From Gelidibacter salicanalis (GTDB taxonomy: Bacteria > Bacteroidota > Bacteroidia > Flavobacteriales > Flavobacteriaceae), in NCBI RefSeq assembly GCF_016469035.1, contig NZ_JAEHJZ010000017.1, positions 1 to 34,207 on the forward strand: DNA of 34,207 bases, given 5' to 3'. Of this stretch, positions 25,154 through 32,416 are shown piece after piece (position 1 is the first letter of the stretch; the number at the start of each line of letters is the position of its first letter). The position numbers were made by a program, and so were the translations under genes. The notes under the pieces are model-generated. The model made no database searches. It saw only the letters and a list, made by a program, of their open reading frames with translations, and was not told the DNA's origin.

Positions 25154-27355
25154 TTAATTTGCGACTTCACTAATAAATTTAATGCGGTACAAACGCAATT
25201 CTTCATCATCATACTCGCCATCAAACTCGTCTATGGCCACATCAATTTTATCGGTATTGGATTCCATAAAATAATCATGGATTTCCTCTTGCTGATCGTC
25301 ATCCAGAATATCATCAATCCAATAATTGATATTCAATTTAGTGCCAGAATACACAATGGCTTCCATTTCTTTAATAAAATCTTTCATGCTCATGCCTTTG
25401 GCAGATGCAATATCATCTAAAGGTAATTTACGGTCAATATTCTGAATGATATACAATTTTAAAGCAGAATTGGTTCCGGTGCTTTTAACCACCAAGTCAT
25501 CTGGTCTTATAATATCATTATCTTCAACATACTGAGCAATCAATCCCACAAAGTCTGGACCATATTTTTTTGCCTTTCCATCCCCCACCCCATGTACATT
25601 ACTCAGTTCTTCTAATGTCATCGGATATTTGAGCGCCATATCTTCTAAAGACGGATCCTGAAATATTACAAAGGGCGGTACACCCAGTTTTTTGGCGTTG
25701 CGCTTTCTGAGGTCCTTTAACATGGTCATCAAACGTACATCAGCAACACCCCCTTCGCCTTTTGCAGCGGTAATGATTTTTTCATCTGTAGTTTCATCAA
25801 ACACATGATCTTCAGACATCATAAAAGAATGCGGCGCTTTCAAGTAGTCTTTCCCCACTTCAGTTAAGCGTAACACCCCATAGGTTTCAATGTCTTTTTT
25901 CAATAATCCGGCAACCAACACCTGACGGATCAAGGCCATCCAATAGCGCTTGTCCTTATCCTGTCCGACACCAAAAAATGGCATGGCATCTGTTTTATGG
26001 GAGGCAATCAGGGCGTTTGACTTTCCGGTAATCACATACACCAAATCTTTAGATTTATATTTATCATTAGTTTGGGCTACTGTTTGTAAAAGTACCACTA
26101 CATTATCTTGGGCTTCGTGTTGCTTTTTAGGATAACGGACATTGTCATCCATATCGCCGCCATCGCCTGTTCCGTTGTCAAACTCTTCTCCAAAATAATG
26201 GAGGATAAACTTACGTCTGGACATTGAACTTTCAGCAAACGCAACAACCTCTTGCAAAAGCGCATGCCCTATTTCCTGTTCAGCCACAGGTTTACCTGAC
26301 ATGAATTTCTCTAATTTTTCAATGTCTTTATAGGCATAAAACGCCAAACAATGGCCTTCGCCACCATCACGCCCTGCACGTCCTGTTTCTTGATAGTAAC
26401 TTTCTATACTTTTTGGAATATCATGATGGATAACAAAACGCACATCAGGTTTATCAATTCCCATCCCGAAGGCAATGGTGGCCACTACCACATCCACATC
26501 TTCCATCAAAAACATGTCTTGATGTTTCCCTCTGGTTTTGGCATCCAAACCGGCGTGATAAGGCACGGCTTTAATGCCATTTACCTGAAGCACCTGCGCC
26601 AGTTCTTCTACCCGCTTACGACTCAAACAGTAGATGATGCCTGACTTGCCCTCATTTTGCTTAACAAACCTGATAATGTCTGAATCTACATTTTTCGTTT
26701 TTGGCCGTACTTCATAATAGAGATTGGGCCTATTAAACGACGCCTTAAAGGTATTGGCATCTGTAATGTCTAAACTTTTAAGAATATCTTCCTGAACTTT
26801 AGGAGTGGCGGTAGCCGTCAATCCAATGATGGGAATATTGTCGCCTATGCGTTTTATAATATGTCTTAGATTTCTGTATTCCGGTCTAAAATCATGACCC
26901 CATTCACTAATACAATGGGCCTCGTCTACCGCCATAAAGGACACGGTTACAGATCGTAAAAACTGAACATTTTCTTCTTTGGTCAAGGACTCAGGGGCCA
27001 CATAAAGCAGCTTTGTAATACCGTTGGTAATATCCTCCTTAACCTGTTTTATTTCTGTTTTATTTAAAGAAGAATTCAACACGTGGGCCACACCATCATG
27101 TTGGGACACGGCTCTAATGGCATCTACCTGATTTTTCATTAGCGCAATTAGCGGAGATACAATAATTGCGGTACCCTCTTTAATTAAAGCAGGTAGCTGA
27201 TAACATAATGATTTGCCACCACCGGTTGGCATGATCACAAAAGTATTGTCTCCAGAGACTAAGCTTTTAATAACGCTTTCTTGGAGACCTTTAAATTTAG
27301 AAAATCCAAAGTATTGTTTTAGTGATGCATGTAAGTCAATTTCTTCTTTGTTCAT
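25154..27355 (-). CDS. recQ: ATP-dependent DNA helicase RecQ, lacking zinc-site cysteines
   Basis: A 733-aa RecQ helicase, longer than the E. coli protein (609 aa). Walker A is TGGGKS (44-49), the Walker B box DEAH (144-147), and the motif VI segment QETGRAGRDG (322-331). The RecQ-C region has 'AFAESSMSRRKFILHYFGEEF', where the four zinc-ligand cysteines found in E. coli RecQ are all absent: the loop near 376-406 reads TGDGGDMDDNV instead of a C-x2-C-x2-C pattern. A winged-helix part follows, then an HRDC domain (about 540-625, 'YPMTLEELSNVHGVGDGKAKKYG') and a C-terminal helix-turn-helix extension to 733. It unwinds recombination intermediates and stalled forks. It is divergent from kpsF. Confidence 0.95.
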   Translation of the reverse strand: MNKEEIDLHASLKQYFGFSKFKGLQESVIKSLVSGDNTFVIMPTGGGKSLCYQLPALIKEGTAIIVSPLIALMKNQVDAIRAVSQHDGVAHVLNSSLNKTEIKQVKEDITNGITKLLYVAPESLTKEENVQFLRSVTVSFMAVDEAHCISEWGHDFRPEYRNLRHIIKRIGDNIPIIGLTATATPKVQEDILKSLDITDANTFKASFNRPNLYYEVRPKTKNVDSDIIRFVKQNEGKSGIIYCLSRKRVEELAQVLQVNGIKAVPYHAGLDAKTRGKHQDMFLMEDVDVVVATIAFGMGIDKPDVRFVIHHDIPKSIESYYQETGRAGRDGGEGHCLAFYAYKDIEKLEKFMSGKPVAEQEIGHALLQEVVAFAESSMSRRKFILHYFGEEFDNGTGDGGDMDDNVRYPKKQHEAQDNVVVLLQTVAQTNDKYKSKDLVYVITGKSNALIASHKTDAMPFFGVGQDKDKRYWMALIRQVLVAGLLKKDIETYGVLRLTEVGKDYLKAPHSFMMSEDHVFDETTDEKIITAAKGEGGVADVRLMTMLKDLRKRNAKKLGVPPFVIFQDPSLEDMALKYPMTLEELSNVHGVGDGKAKKYGPDFVGLIAQYVEDNDIIRPDDLVVKSTGTNSALKLYIIQNIDRKLPLDDIASAKGMSMKDFIKEMEAIVYSGTKLNINYWIDDILDDDQQEEIHDYFMESNTDKIDVAIDEFDGEYDDEELRLYRIKFISEVAN

Positions 27356-27377
27356 TAATCCCTATTAGTATTTTATA

Positions 27378-27385
27378 TACATTTG
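27378..27385 (+). promoter_or_regulatory. possible -7 box for kpsF operon
   Basis: TACATTTG fits TAnnTTTG and lies 58 bp before the kpsF start. A TTTG occurs at 27348-27351, but its 26-bp spacing is too long, so support is limited. Confidence 0.3.
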
Positions 27386-27443
27386 CATTAGGATTAAAGA
27401 TACAATTTTCTTTATATGCATCAAACCGAAAAATCATTAAATT

Positions 27444-28409
27444 TTGAATATTAAAAATTCTATTCTAAGTACGGCTAAAAAAACCATCGACTTAGAGAGC
27501 TCAGCAATTTCCAATCTTGCCAATTTATTGAATGATGATTTTGCCCACGCCGTAGAAGTCATTTACAAATCTAAAGGAAGGGTTATTATTACAGGTATTG
27601 GAAAAAGCGCCATTATTGCCAACAAAATTGTGGCAACTCTTAATTCTACAGGCACGCCAGCGGTATTTATGCATGCTGCAGATGCTATTCACGGCGACTT
27701 AGGACTTATTTTACAGGATGATGTGGTCATTTGCATCTCAAAAAGCGGAAACACGCCAGAAATTAAAGTTTTGGTGCCTTTAATAAAGAACGCCAAGAAT
27801 AAAATGATTGCCATAACCGGAAATATCACCTCGTTTTTAGGCCAACAAGCGGATTATGTTTTAAACGCCTATGTTGAGCAAGAGGCCTGCCCAAATAATC
27901 TCGCACCTACCACCAGCACAACCGCTCAATTGGTTATGGGAGATGCGCTAGCCATTTGCCTTTTAGAACTCAGAGGCTTCTCAAGTAGTGATTTTGCTAA
28001 GTATCATCCTGGGGGCGCCCTTGGCAAGCGTTTATATATGCGCGTGAGTGATTTGTCTTCTATGAATCAAAAACCTCAAGTGAGGCTAGACACGAACATT
28101 AAGCAGGTGATTGTTGAAATATCCGAAAAAATGTTAGGAGTGACCGCGGTAGTTGAAGATGACAAAATTGTTGGAATCATTACCGATGGCGATTTAAGAA
28201 GAATGCTGACCAATAATGATGAATTTATTCATTTGACAGCAAAAGATATTATGAGTTCAAATCCTAAACGAATGGACAAAAATGCGATGGCTGTGGATGC
28301 CATGGAAGTTATGGAAAGCAACGGAATATCACAACTTTTGGTAGAAAATGAAGGCAAGTATGACGGTGTAGTGCATATTCATGATCTCGTTAAAGAAGGC
28401 ATCATATAA
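27444..28409 (+). CDS. kpsF: arabinose-5-phosphate isomerase (KpsF/GutQ/KdsD family), TTG start
   Basis: A 321-aa sugar-phosphate isomerase that makes arabinose-5-phosphate from ribulose-5-phosphate for KDO and lipopolysaccharide synthesis. Residues 30-165 are a SIS domain ('GIGKSAIIANKIVATLNSTG', 'ICISKSGNTPEI') and residues 205-320 two CBS domains. The start must be a non-ATG codon: an in-frame stop ends at 27440 and no Met occurs before residue 76 or so, so TTG at 27444 is the best choice. The stop codon overlaps the tatC ATG by one base (TAATG). It is first in a kpsF-tatC-CMD-lptB operon whose end products support outer-membrane LPS. Confidence 0.93.
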   Translation: MNIKNSILSTAKKTIDLESSAISNLANLLNDDFAHAVEVIYKSKGRVIITGIGKSAIIANKIVATLNSTGTPAVFMHAADAIHGDLGLILQDDVVICISKSGNTPEIKVLVPLIKNAKNKMIAITGNITSFLGQQADYVLNAYVEQEACPNNLAPTTSTTAQLVMGDALAICLLELRGFSSSDFAKYHPGGALGKRLYMRVSDLSSMNQKPQVRLDTNIKQVIVEISEKMLGVTAVVEDDKIVGIITDGDLRRMLTNNDEFIHLTAKDIMSSNPKRMDKNAMAVDAMEVMESNGISQLLVENEGKYDGVVHIHDLVKEGII

Positions 28410-29245
28410 TGGCAAAAACAAGCATAAATGAGATGTCCTTTTTAGACCATCTCGAAGAATTACGTTGGCACTTAATTAGAATTACCTTAAGCATTGTTAT
28501 TGCAGGAGGGGTTGCATTCATTTTTTCAAGATGGATTTTTGATGTGATTATTTTCGGTCCAAAAAGCATGGATTTCCCAACCTATAAATACTTGTGCCAA
28601 TTATCAACGTTTTTCAATATGGATTCTACATTCTGTGCAGAATCCTTTCCGTTCACCATTCAGAGTAGAACCATGAGTGGACAATTTTCTGCCGACATTT
28701 GGACCTCTATTTATGCAGGATTTATCATTGCATTTCCGTACATCATTTATCAGTTATGGCGGTTTATAAGTCCGGGGCTGTTAGACGATGAACGTCAAAG
28801 TTCACGCGGTTTCATTATCATCTCCTCCTTACTATTCTTTTTGGGCGTGCTTTTTGGCTACTATGTTATCACCCCATTGTCCATTAACTTTTTAGGAACC
28901 TATTCTGTAAGTAGTGAAATTACCAATCAATTTGACATCAGTTCCTATATCAGTTTGGTACGATCTTCATCTATTGCAGCAGGCTTGGTATTTGAATTGC
29001 CAATAATTATTTATTTCTTAACAAAAGTTGGGTTGGTTACCCCTCAAATCCTTAGAAAATACAGAAAATACGCATTGGTGGGTGTATTAATTGTTTCTGC
29101 CGTCATTACACCTCCCGATGTGGCGAGTCAGGTTATCGTGGCCATTCCCATTTTAATATTATATCAAATAAGTATTTTTATTTCGGCCATAGTGGTCAGA
29201 AATCAGTCCCGTAAAAACGGGAGTAAAGCCAAGAAACATGTCTGA
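28409..29245 (+). CDS. tatC: Sec-independent (Tat) protein translocase subunit TatC
   Basis: A 278-aa integral membrane protein. It begins with the conserved cytosolic 'MSFLDHLEELRWHLIR' segment, followed by six hydrophobic segments (about 18-40, 95-120, 130-155, 185-210, 222-240 and 245-262). The 'FIIAFPYIIYQLWRFISPGL' motif with its conserved Pro and Tyr is clear. TatC binds twin-arginine signals and initiates folded-protein export. The start overlaps the kpsF stop by one nt and the end overlaps the CMD gene by 8 nt. No tatA/B is in view. Confidence 0.94.
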   Translation: MAKTSINEMSFLDHLEELRWHLIRITLSIVIAGGVAFIFSRWIFDVIIFGPKSMDFPTYKYLCQLSTFFNMDSTFCAESFPFTIQSRTMSGQFSADIWTSIYAGFIIAFPYIIYQLWRFISPGLLDDERQSSRGFIIISSLLFFLGVLFGYYVITPLSINFLGTYSVSSEITNQFDISSYISLVRSSSIAAGLVFELPIIIYFLTKVGLVTPQILRKYRKYALVGVLIVSAVITPPDVASQVIVAIPILILYQISIFISAIVVRNQSRKNGSKAKKHV

Positions 29246-29588
29246 TATTGTAAAAGAATTTAATGCGTATCGCACCAAAATGAACGATAAAATTTTGGCA
29301 GATGGTAACAACAAAATCATAAAGCGTATTTTTAACTTAGACACTAATGCCTACGCAGAAGGAGCATTAGATGTCAAAACTAAAGAGCTTTTAGGTTTGG
29401 TGGCTTCAGCTGTATTGCGCTGTGATGATTGCATCAAATACCATTTGGAAACCAGCTATAAACACGGACTTACCAAAGCAGAAATCAATGAAGCCCTAGG
29501 CATTGCCACCTTAGTGGGTGGCACCATCGTAGTACCGCATTTACGCAAGGCCTACGAATTCTGGGAAGCATTAGAGCAACAAGCTTAA
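29238..29588 (+). CDS. carboxymuconolactone decarboxylase / AhpD-like family protein
   Basis: A 116-aa protein of the CMD/AhpD-like family. The redox-active site CDDC-x3-H (C62, C65, H69) sits in 'LRCDDCIKYHLETSYKHGLT', followed by the typical 'EINEALGIATLVGGTIVVPH' helix pair. Members with this CxxC pair act as peroxidase-reductase-type thiol enzymes rather than true decarboxylases. The start overlaps the end of tatC by 8 nt, and it is part of a conserved flavobacterial kpsF-tatC-CMD-lptB order. The physiological substrate is unknown. Confidence 0.9.
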   Translation: MSDIVKEFNAYRTKMNDKILADGNNKIIKRIFNLDTNAYAEGALDVKTKELLGLVASAVLRCDDCIKYHLETSYKHGLTKAEINEALGIATLVGGTIVVPHLRKAYEFWEALEQQA

Positions 29589-29611
29589 CATCTTTTAATA
29601 AATAAAAATTG

Positions 29612-29619
29612 TAAGTTTG
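29612..29619 (+). promoter_or_regulatory. possible internal -7 box before lptB
   Basis: TAAGTTTG matches TAnnTTTG and ends 18 bp before the lptB ATG, within the 49-bp gap after the CMD gene. It could give lptB its own transcript. No -33 element is clear. Confidence 0.35.
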
Positions 29620-29637
29620 TTCCCATAAACAAAATCA

Positions 29638-30378
29638 ATGAAGTTAAGCGCATCCAATTTAATGAAGTCCTACAGTGGGCGCCAAGTGGTTAAAAATGTC
29701 TCTTTGGAAGTTAATCAAGGGGAAATTGTGGGCTTACTCGGCCCCAATGGAGCAGGAAAAACCACCTCATTTTATATGATTGTGGGCTTGATTAAACCGA
29801 ATGGCGGAAAAATCCATCTAGACAATCAGGAAATCACCAAATATCCGATGTACAAACGCGCACAAAACGGTATTGGTTATTTGGCCCAAGAAGCCTCTGT
29901 ATTTAGAAAATTGAGCATTGAAGACAACATCTTGAGCGTTCTCCAAATGACAAAATTGTCAAAAAAAGAACAACTCGATAAGATGGAATCGTTGATTGAT
30001 GAATTTGGATTGGGGCACATCAGAAAGAGTAGAGGCGATTTATTGTCAGGTGGTGAGCGCCGTCGTACTGAAATAGCACGTGCCTTGGCCACAAACCCTA
30101 ACTTCATTTTATTGGACGAACCTTTTGCCGGAGTAGATCCTGTGGCGGTAGAAGACATTCAGCGTATTGTAGCCCAACTGACCAAAAAGAACATTGGTAT
30201 TTTAATTACTGACCATAATGTTCAGGAAACCCTAGCCATTACTGATAGAACCTATTTAATGTTTGAAGGCAATATTTTAAAAGCCGGAAAACCTGAAGAA
30301 CTGGCTGAAGATGAAATGGTCCGGAAGGTCTATTTGGGCCAGAATTTCGAATTACGGAAGAAAAAACTCTTGTTCTAG
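29638..30378 (+). CDS. lptB: LPS export ABC transporter ATP-binding protein
   Basis: A 246-aa ATPase that powers the LptB2FG complex, extracting LPS from the inner membrane. Walker A is GPNGAGKT (35-42), the Q-loop near 'YLAQEASVFRKLS' (81-93), the signature LSGGERRRTEIARALA (136-151), Walker B 'FILLDEPFAGVDP' (156-168) and the H-loop 'LITDHNV'. 'EASVFRKLSIEDNI' and 'GERRRTEIARAL' are specific to LptB rather than to other ABC ATPases. It closes the operon begun by kpsF. The repeat array starts about 35-75 bp after its stop. Confidence 0.95.
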   Translation: MKLSASNLMKSYSGRQVVKNVSLEVNQGEIVGLLGPNGAGKTTSFYMIVGLIKPNGGKIHLDNQEITKYPMYKRAQNGIGYLAQEASVFRKLSIEDNILSVLQMTKLSKKEQLDKMESLIDEFGLGHIRKSRGDLLSGGERRRTEIARALATNPNFILLDEPFAGVDPVAVEDIQRIVAQLTKKNIGILITDHNVQETLAITDRTYLMFEGNILKAGKPEELAEDEMVRKVYLGQNFELRKKKLLF

Positions 30379-30563
30379 GGGGAAGTTTACACCCTATTTC
30401 TTGTGTTATGTCGTTGTGGGTGTTGATCCGCCGTTGTTGGTGTTGTACGCCGTTGTTGGTGTTTTTCACCAACAACTCTTTTTCTCGCAAAAATCCTATT
30501 CAACGTTATGCCGCTGTTGGTGTTTTCCACCAACAGCTCTTTCTCCCTCAAAAACACTACGCC

Positions 30564-30693
30564 GTTGTTCGTGTTTTCCACCAACAACCCTTTCTCCATC
30601 CAAATCCTATTACATTATAAATTTAGAGCAAAACCCGTCTTATAGCGACCTATCGTAGACATAAATCAATGTTGGTGAAAAACACCAACATTG
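30564..30693 (+). repeat. composite repeat unit U1 (A-spacer-B)
   Basis: A 130-bp unit: A hairpin (30564-30588, one stem mismatch), a spacer with the ATTTAGAGC core, and B hairpin (30667-30693). Spacer subtype 1 (GCAAAACC ... ATCGTAGACATAAA). An additional B hairpin follows at 30707-30733. Confidence 0.88.
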
Positions 30694-30744
30694 GCAGTCT
30701 GGAAAACAATGTTGGTGGAAAACACCAACATTGGCATCCACGCC

Positions 30745-30875
30745 GTTGTTGGTGCTTTCCACCAACAACTCTTTCTCTATCCAAAATCCTATTTCATTCT
30801 AAATTTAGAGCGTAACCTGTCGTATAACGACCTGTCGTAGACATAAAACAATGTTGGTGGAAAACACCAACATTG
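30745..30875 (+). repeat. composite repeat unit U2 (A-spacer-B)
   Basis: A 131-bp unit with perfect A (30745-30769) and B (30849-30875) stems. The spacer mixes features of both subtypes (GCGTAACC with TCGTAGACATAAA) and also holds a perfect GTCGT-ATA-ACGAC mini-hairpin at 30819-30831. Confidence 0.9.
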
Positions 30876-30998
30876 GCAGCGTGGAAAACACCATCATGTG
30901 CAGCCTGAAAAACACCAACATGGGCATCCAGGCCGTTGTTCAAGTTTTCCACCAACAACTCTTCCGTGTTCATTCGCCGTTGTTGGTGTTAATACGCC

Positions 30999-31130
30999 GT
31001 TGTTGGTGTTTTTCACCAACAACTCTTTTTCTATGCAAAAATCCTATTAAATTCTACACTTAGAGCAAAACTTGACTTATAACAACCTATCGTAGACATA
31101 AAACAATGTTGGTGAAAAACACCAACATTG
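30999..31130 (+). repeat. composite repeat unit U3 (A-spacer-B)
   Basis: A 132-bp unit with A 30999-31023 and B 31104-31130, subtype 1 spacer. An A half-site (30979-30988) precedes it by 20 bp. Confidence 0.9.
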
Positions 31131-31193
31131 GCATCCAGGCCGTTGTTCAAGTTTTCCACCAACAACTCTTCCCACAATATACTCTTCCTATTT

Positions 31194-31718
31194 CTATCTA
31201 AAATCAGTCAGAAATCCGAAGTCATCTCCTAGACCTTCATAGAACCGTGCAGAAGAAAACTTATAATCAACGGAACTTCCACACATTCCAGCTTTAACAG
31301 GATTCTGATGGATATACTTTAACTTTTGTTCAATAATTGCATTAGAATACAGATCTATACATAGTGCATTCCGCTGCCAAAATTGATAGGTGCGATCTTT
31401 AGAAGCTACTAAAAACTGTTTTAAAACATCCCTATGATTATTCTCCAAATCTCTTTTAATACGCTGAGCGGTAAATTTCATAAAGCTCAATTGGGTATGT
31501 TTCAAAGAATATAGCAACGTAGGTTTCCAAATAATATGAATATGGTTATCCATTATAACATAGCCATATACAATAACTCTTTCGGCTTTAACCAAATATT
31601 GTAACGACTCAATAATGATAAGTTTATACGATTCTTGAAATAACAGTGTCTTCCAATCTAAAATTGTTGCGGTATAAAATTGTGGACAATTTTCTATGGT
31701 CATGGGTTTTAGATCCAT
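31194..31718 (-). CDS. REP-associated tyrosine transposase (RAYT), Y1-HUH, IS200-like
   Basis: A 174-aa protein of the IS200/REP-associated transposase group. The HUH metal-binding pair is H59-I-H61 in GYVIMDNHIHIIW. The probable catalytic tyrosine is Y135 in KLKYIHQNPVKAG, with N139 at the Y-x3-N/Q position used by Y1 transposases. The C-terminal DYKFSSARFYEG segment is also typical. The motifs look intact, so it may be active. RAYTs cut and join short REP hairpins and are usually single-copy and non-autonomous in spread (family knowledge). The gene sits inside a hairpin array: an A hairpin ends 27 bp past its stop, and A-type half-sites begin within about 30-70 bp of its start. This makes those hairpins its likely substrates. 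Confidence 0.9.
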   Translation of the reverse strand: MDLKPMTIENCPQFYTATILDWKTLLFQESYKLIIIESLQYLVKAERVIVYGYVIMDNHIHIIWKPTLLYSLKHTQLSFMKFTAQRIKRDLENNHRDVLKQFLVASKDRTYQFWQRNALCIDLYSNAIIEQKLKYIHQNPVKAGMCGSSVDYKFSSARFYEGLGDDFGFLTDFR

Positions 31719-31836
31719 GTATGAACACTTTTTTTTTAATTGGTATATGCGCTGTCCTGTTGTTGCTACGCCGTTGTTGTGTTTCTTTTACCCTGTTGTT
31801 GTGTTTCTTTTACGCCGTTGTTGGTGCTGATACGCC

Positions 31837-31966
31837 GTTGTTGGTGTTTTCCACCAACAACTCTTTCTCTATCCAAAATCTTATTTCATTCTAAATTTAG
31901 AGCGTAACCTGTCTTATAAATACCTGTCGGAGACTAAAACAATGTTGGTGAAAAACACCAACATTG
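31837..31966 (+). repeat. composite repeat unit U4 (A-spacer-B)
   Basis: A 130-bp unit with perfect A and B stems and subtype 2 spacer (GCGTAACC ... GTCGGAGACTAAAA). An A half-site at 31817-31826 precedes it by 20 bp, and a B half-site follows. Confidence 0.9.
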
Positions 31967-32025
31967 GCAGTCTGGAAAACACCAACATTGGCAGCGTGAA
32001 AAATACGGACATTCACATTCACGCC

Positions 32026-32155
32026 GTTGTTGGTGTTTTCCACCAACAACACTCTCTCCATCCAAATCCTATTCCATTGTAAATTTAGAGCAAAACCTGA
32101 CTTATAACGACCTATCGTAGACATAAAACAATGTTGGTGAAAAACACCAACATTG
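32026..32155 (+). repeat. composite repeat unit U5 (A-spacer-B)
   Basis: A 130-bp unit with perfect A (32026-32050) and B (32129-32155) stems, subtype 1 spacer. Two B half-sites follow at exact 24-bp steps (CACCAAC at 32145, 32169 and 32193). Confidence 0.9.
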
Positions 32156-32239
32156 GCAGCTTGAAAAACACCAACATTGGCAGTCTGGAAAACACCAACA
32201 TTGGCATCTAGGCTTTACAGCAAAAGTTATTTTCACGCC

Positions 32240-32369
32240 GTTGTTCGTGTTTTCCACCAACAACTCTTTCTCCATCAAAAATCTTATTTTATTCTAAATT
32301 TAGAGCGTAACCTGTCTTATAAATACCTGTCGGAGACTAAAACAATGTTGGTGAAAAACACCAACATTG
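32240..32369 (+). repeat. composite repeat unit U6 (A-spacer-B)
   Basis: A 130-bp unit, A arm with the GTTGTTCGTG variant (one mismatch), perfect B (32343-32369), subtype 2 spacer almost identical to that of U4. One B half-site follows before the DUF808 gene. Confidence 0.9.
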
Positions 32370-32416
32370 GCAGTCTGGAAAACACCAACATTGGCATCTA
32401 GGCTTTAGAGCAAAAG

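Larger units (their letters stand above)
30379..31193. repeat. left half of REPIN-like hairpin array
   Basis: About 815 bp without a gene, almost entirely palindromic repeats. Hairpin type A has arms GTTGTTGGTG / CACCAACAAC around TTTTC or TTTTT. Type B has arms CAATGTTGGTG / CACCAACATTG around AAAAA or GAAAA. This half contains A hairpins at 30452-30476, 30513-30537, 30564-30588, 30745-30769, 30935-30959, 30999-31023 and 31142-31166, and B hairpins at 30667-30693, 30707-30733, 30849-30875 and 31104-31130. Three A-B pairs form composite units listed separately. The hairpin at 30935 and the one at 31142 share the degenerate arm GTTGTTCAAG. Confidence 0.92.
31719..32416. repeat. right half of REPIN-like hairpin array
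   Basis: About 700 bp without a gene. It opens with degenerate A half-sites (about 31758-31826), then holds A hairpins at 31837-31861, 32026-32050 and 32240-32264 and B hairpins at 31940-31966, 32129-32155 and 32343-32369. These form three complete composite units. B half-sites follow each unit. The array ends at the stop codon of the DUF808 gene. Confidence 0.92.

Noticed and set aside
30311-30658. Protein frames running through the repeat array (for example 30387-30658, 31897-32124)
   Set aside because: They translate the hairpin repeats into recurring peptides such as VENTN and VFHQQ; these are open by composition only.
30379-32416. CRISPR array
   Set aside because: Repeats are regular and palindromic, but the segments between them are themselves repeated, not unique spacers. 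No cas gene is present, and periods of 20, 24, 190 and 207 bp do not fit.
30379-32416. Integron-type attC array
   Set aside because: The palindromes are short symmetrical hairpins with no gene cassettes between them and no tyrosine integrase; the only enzyme is a Y1-HUH transposase.
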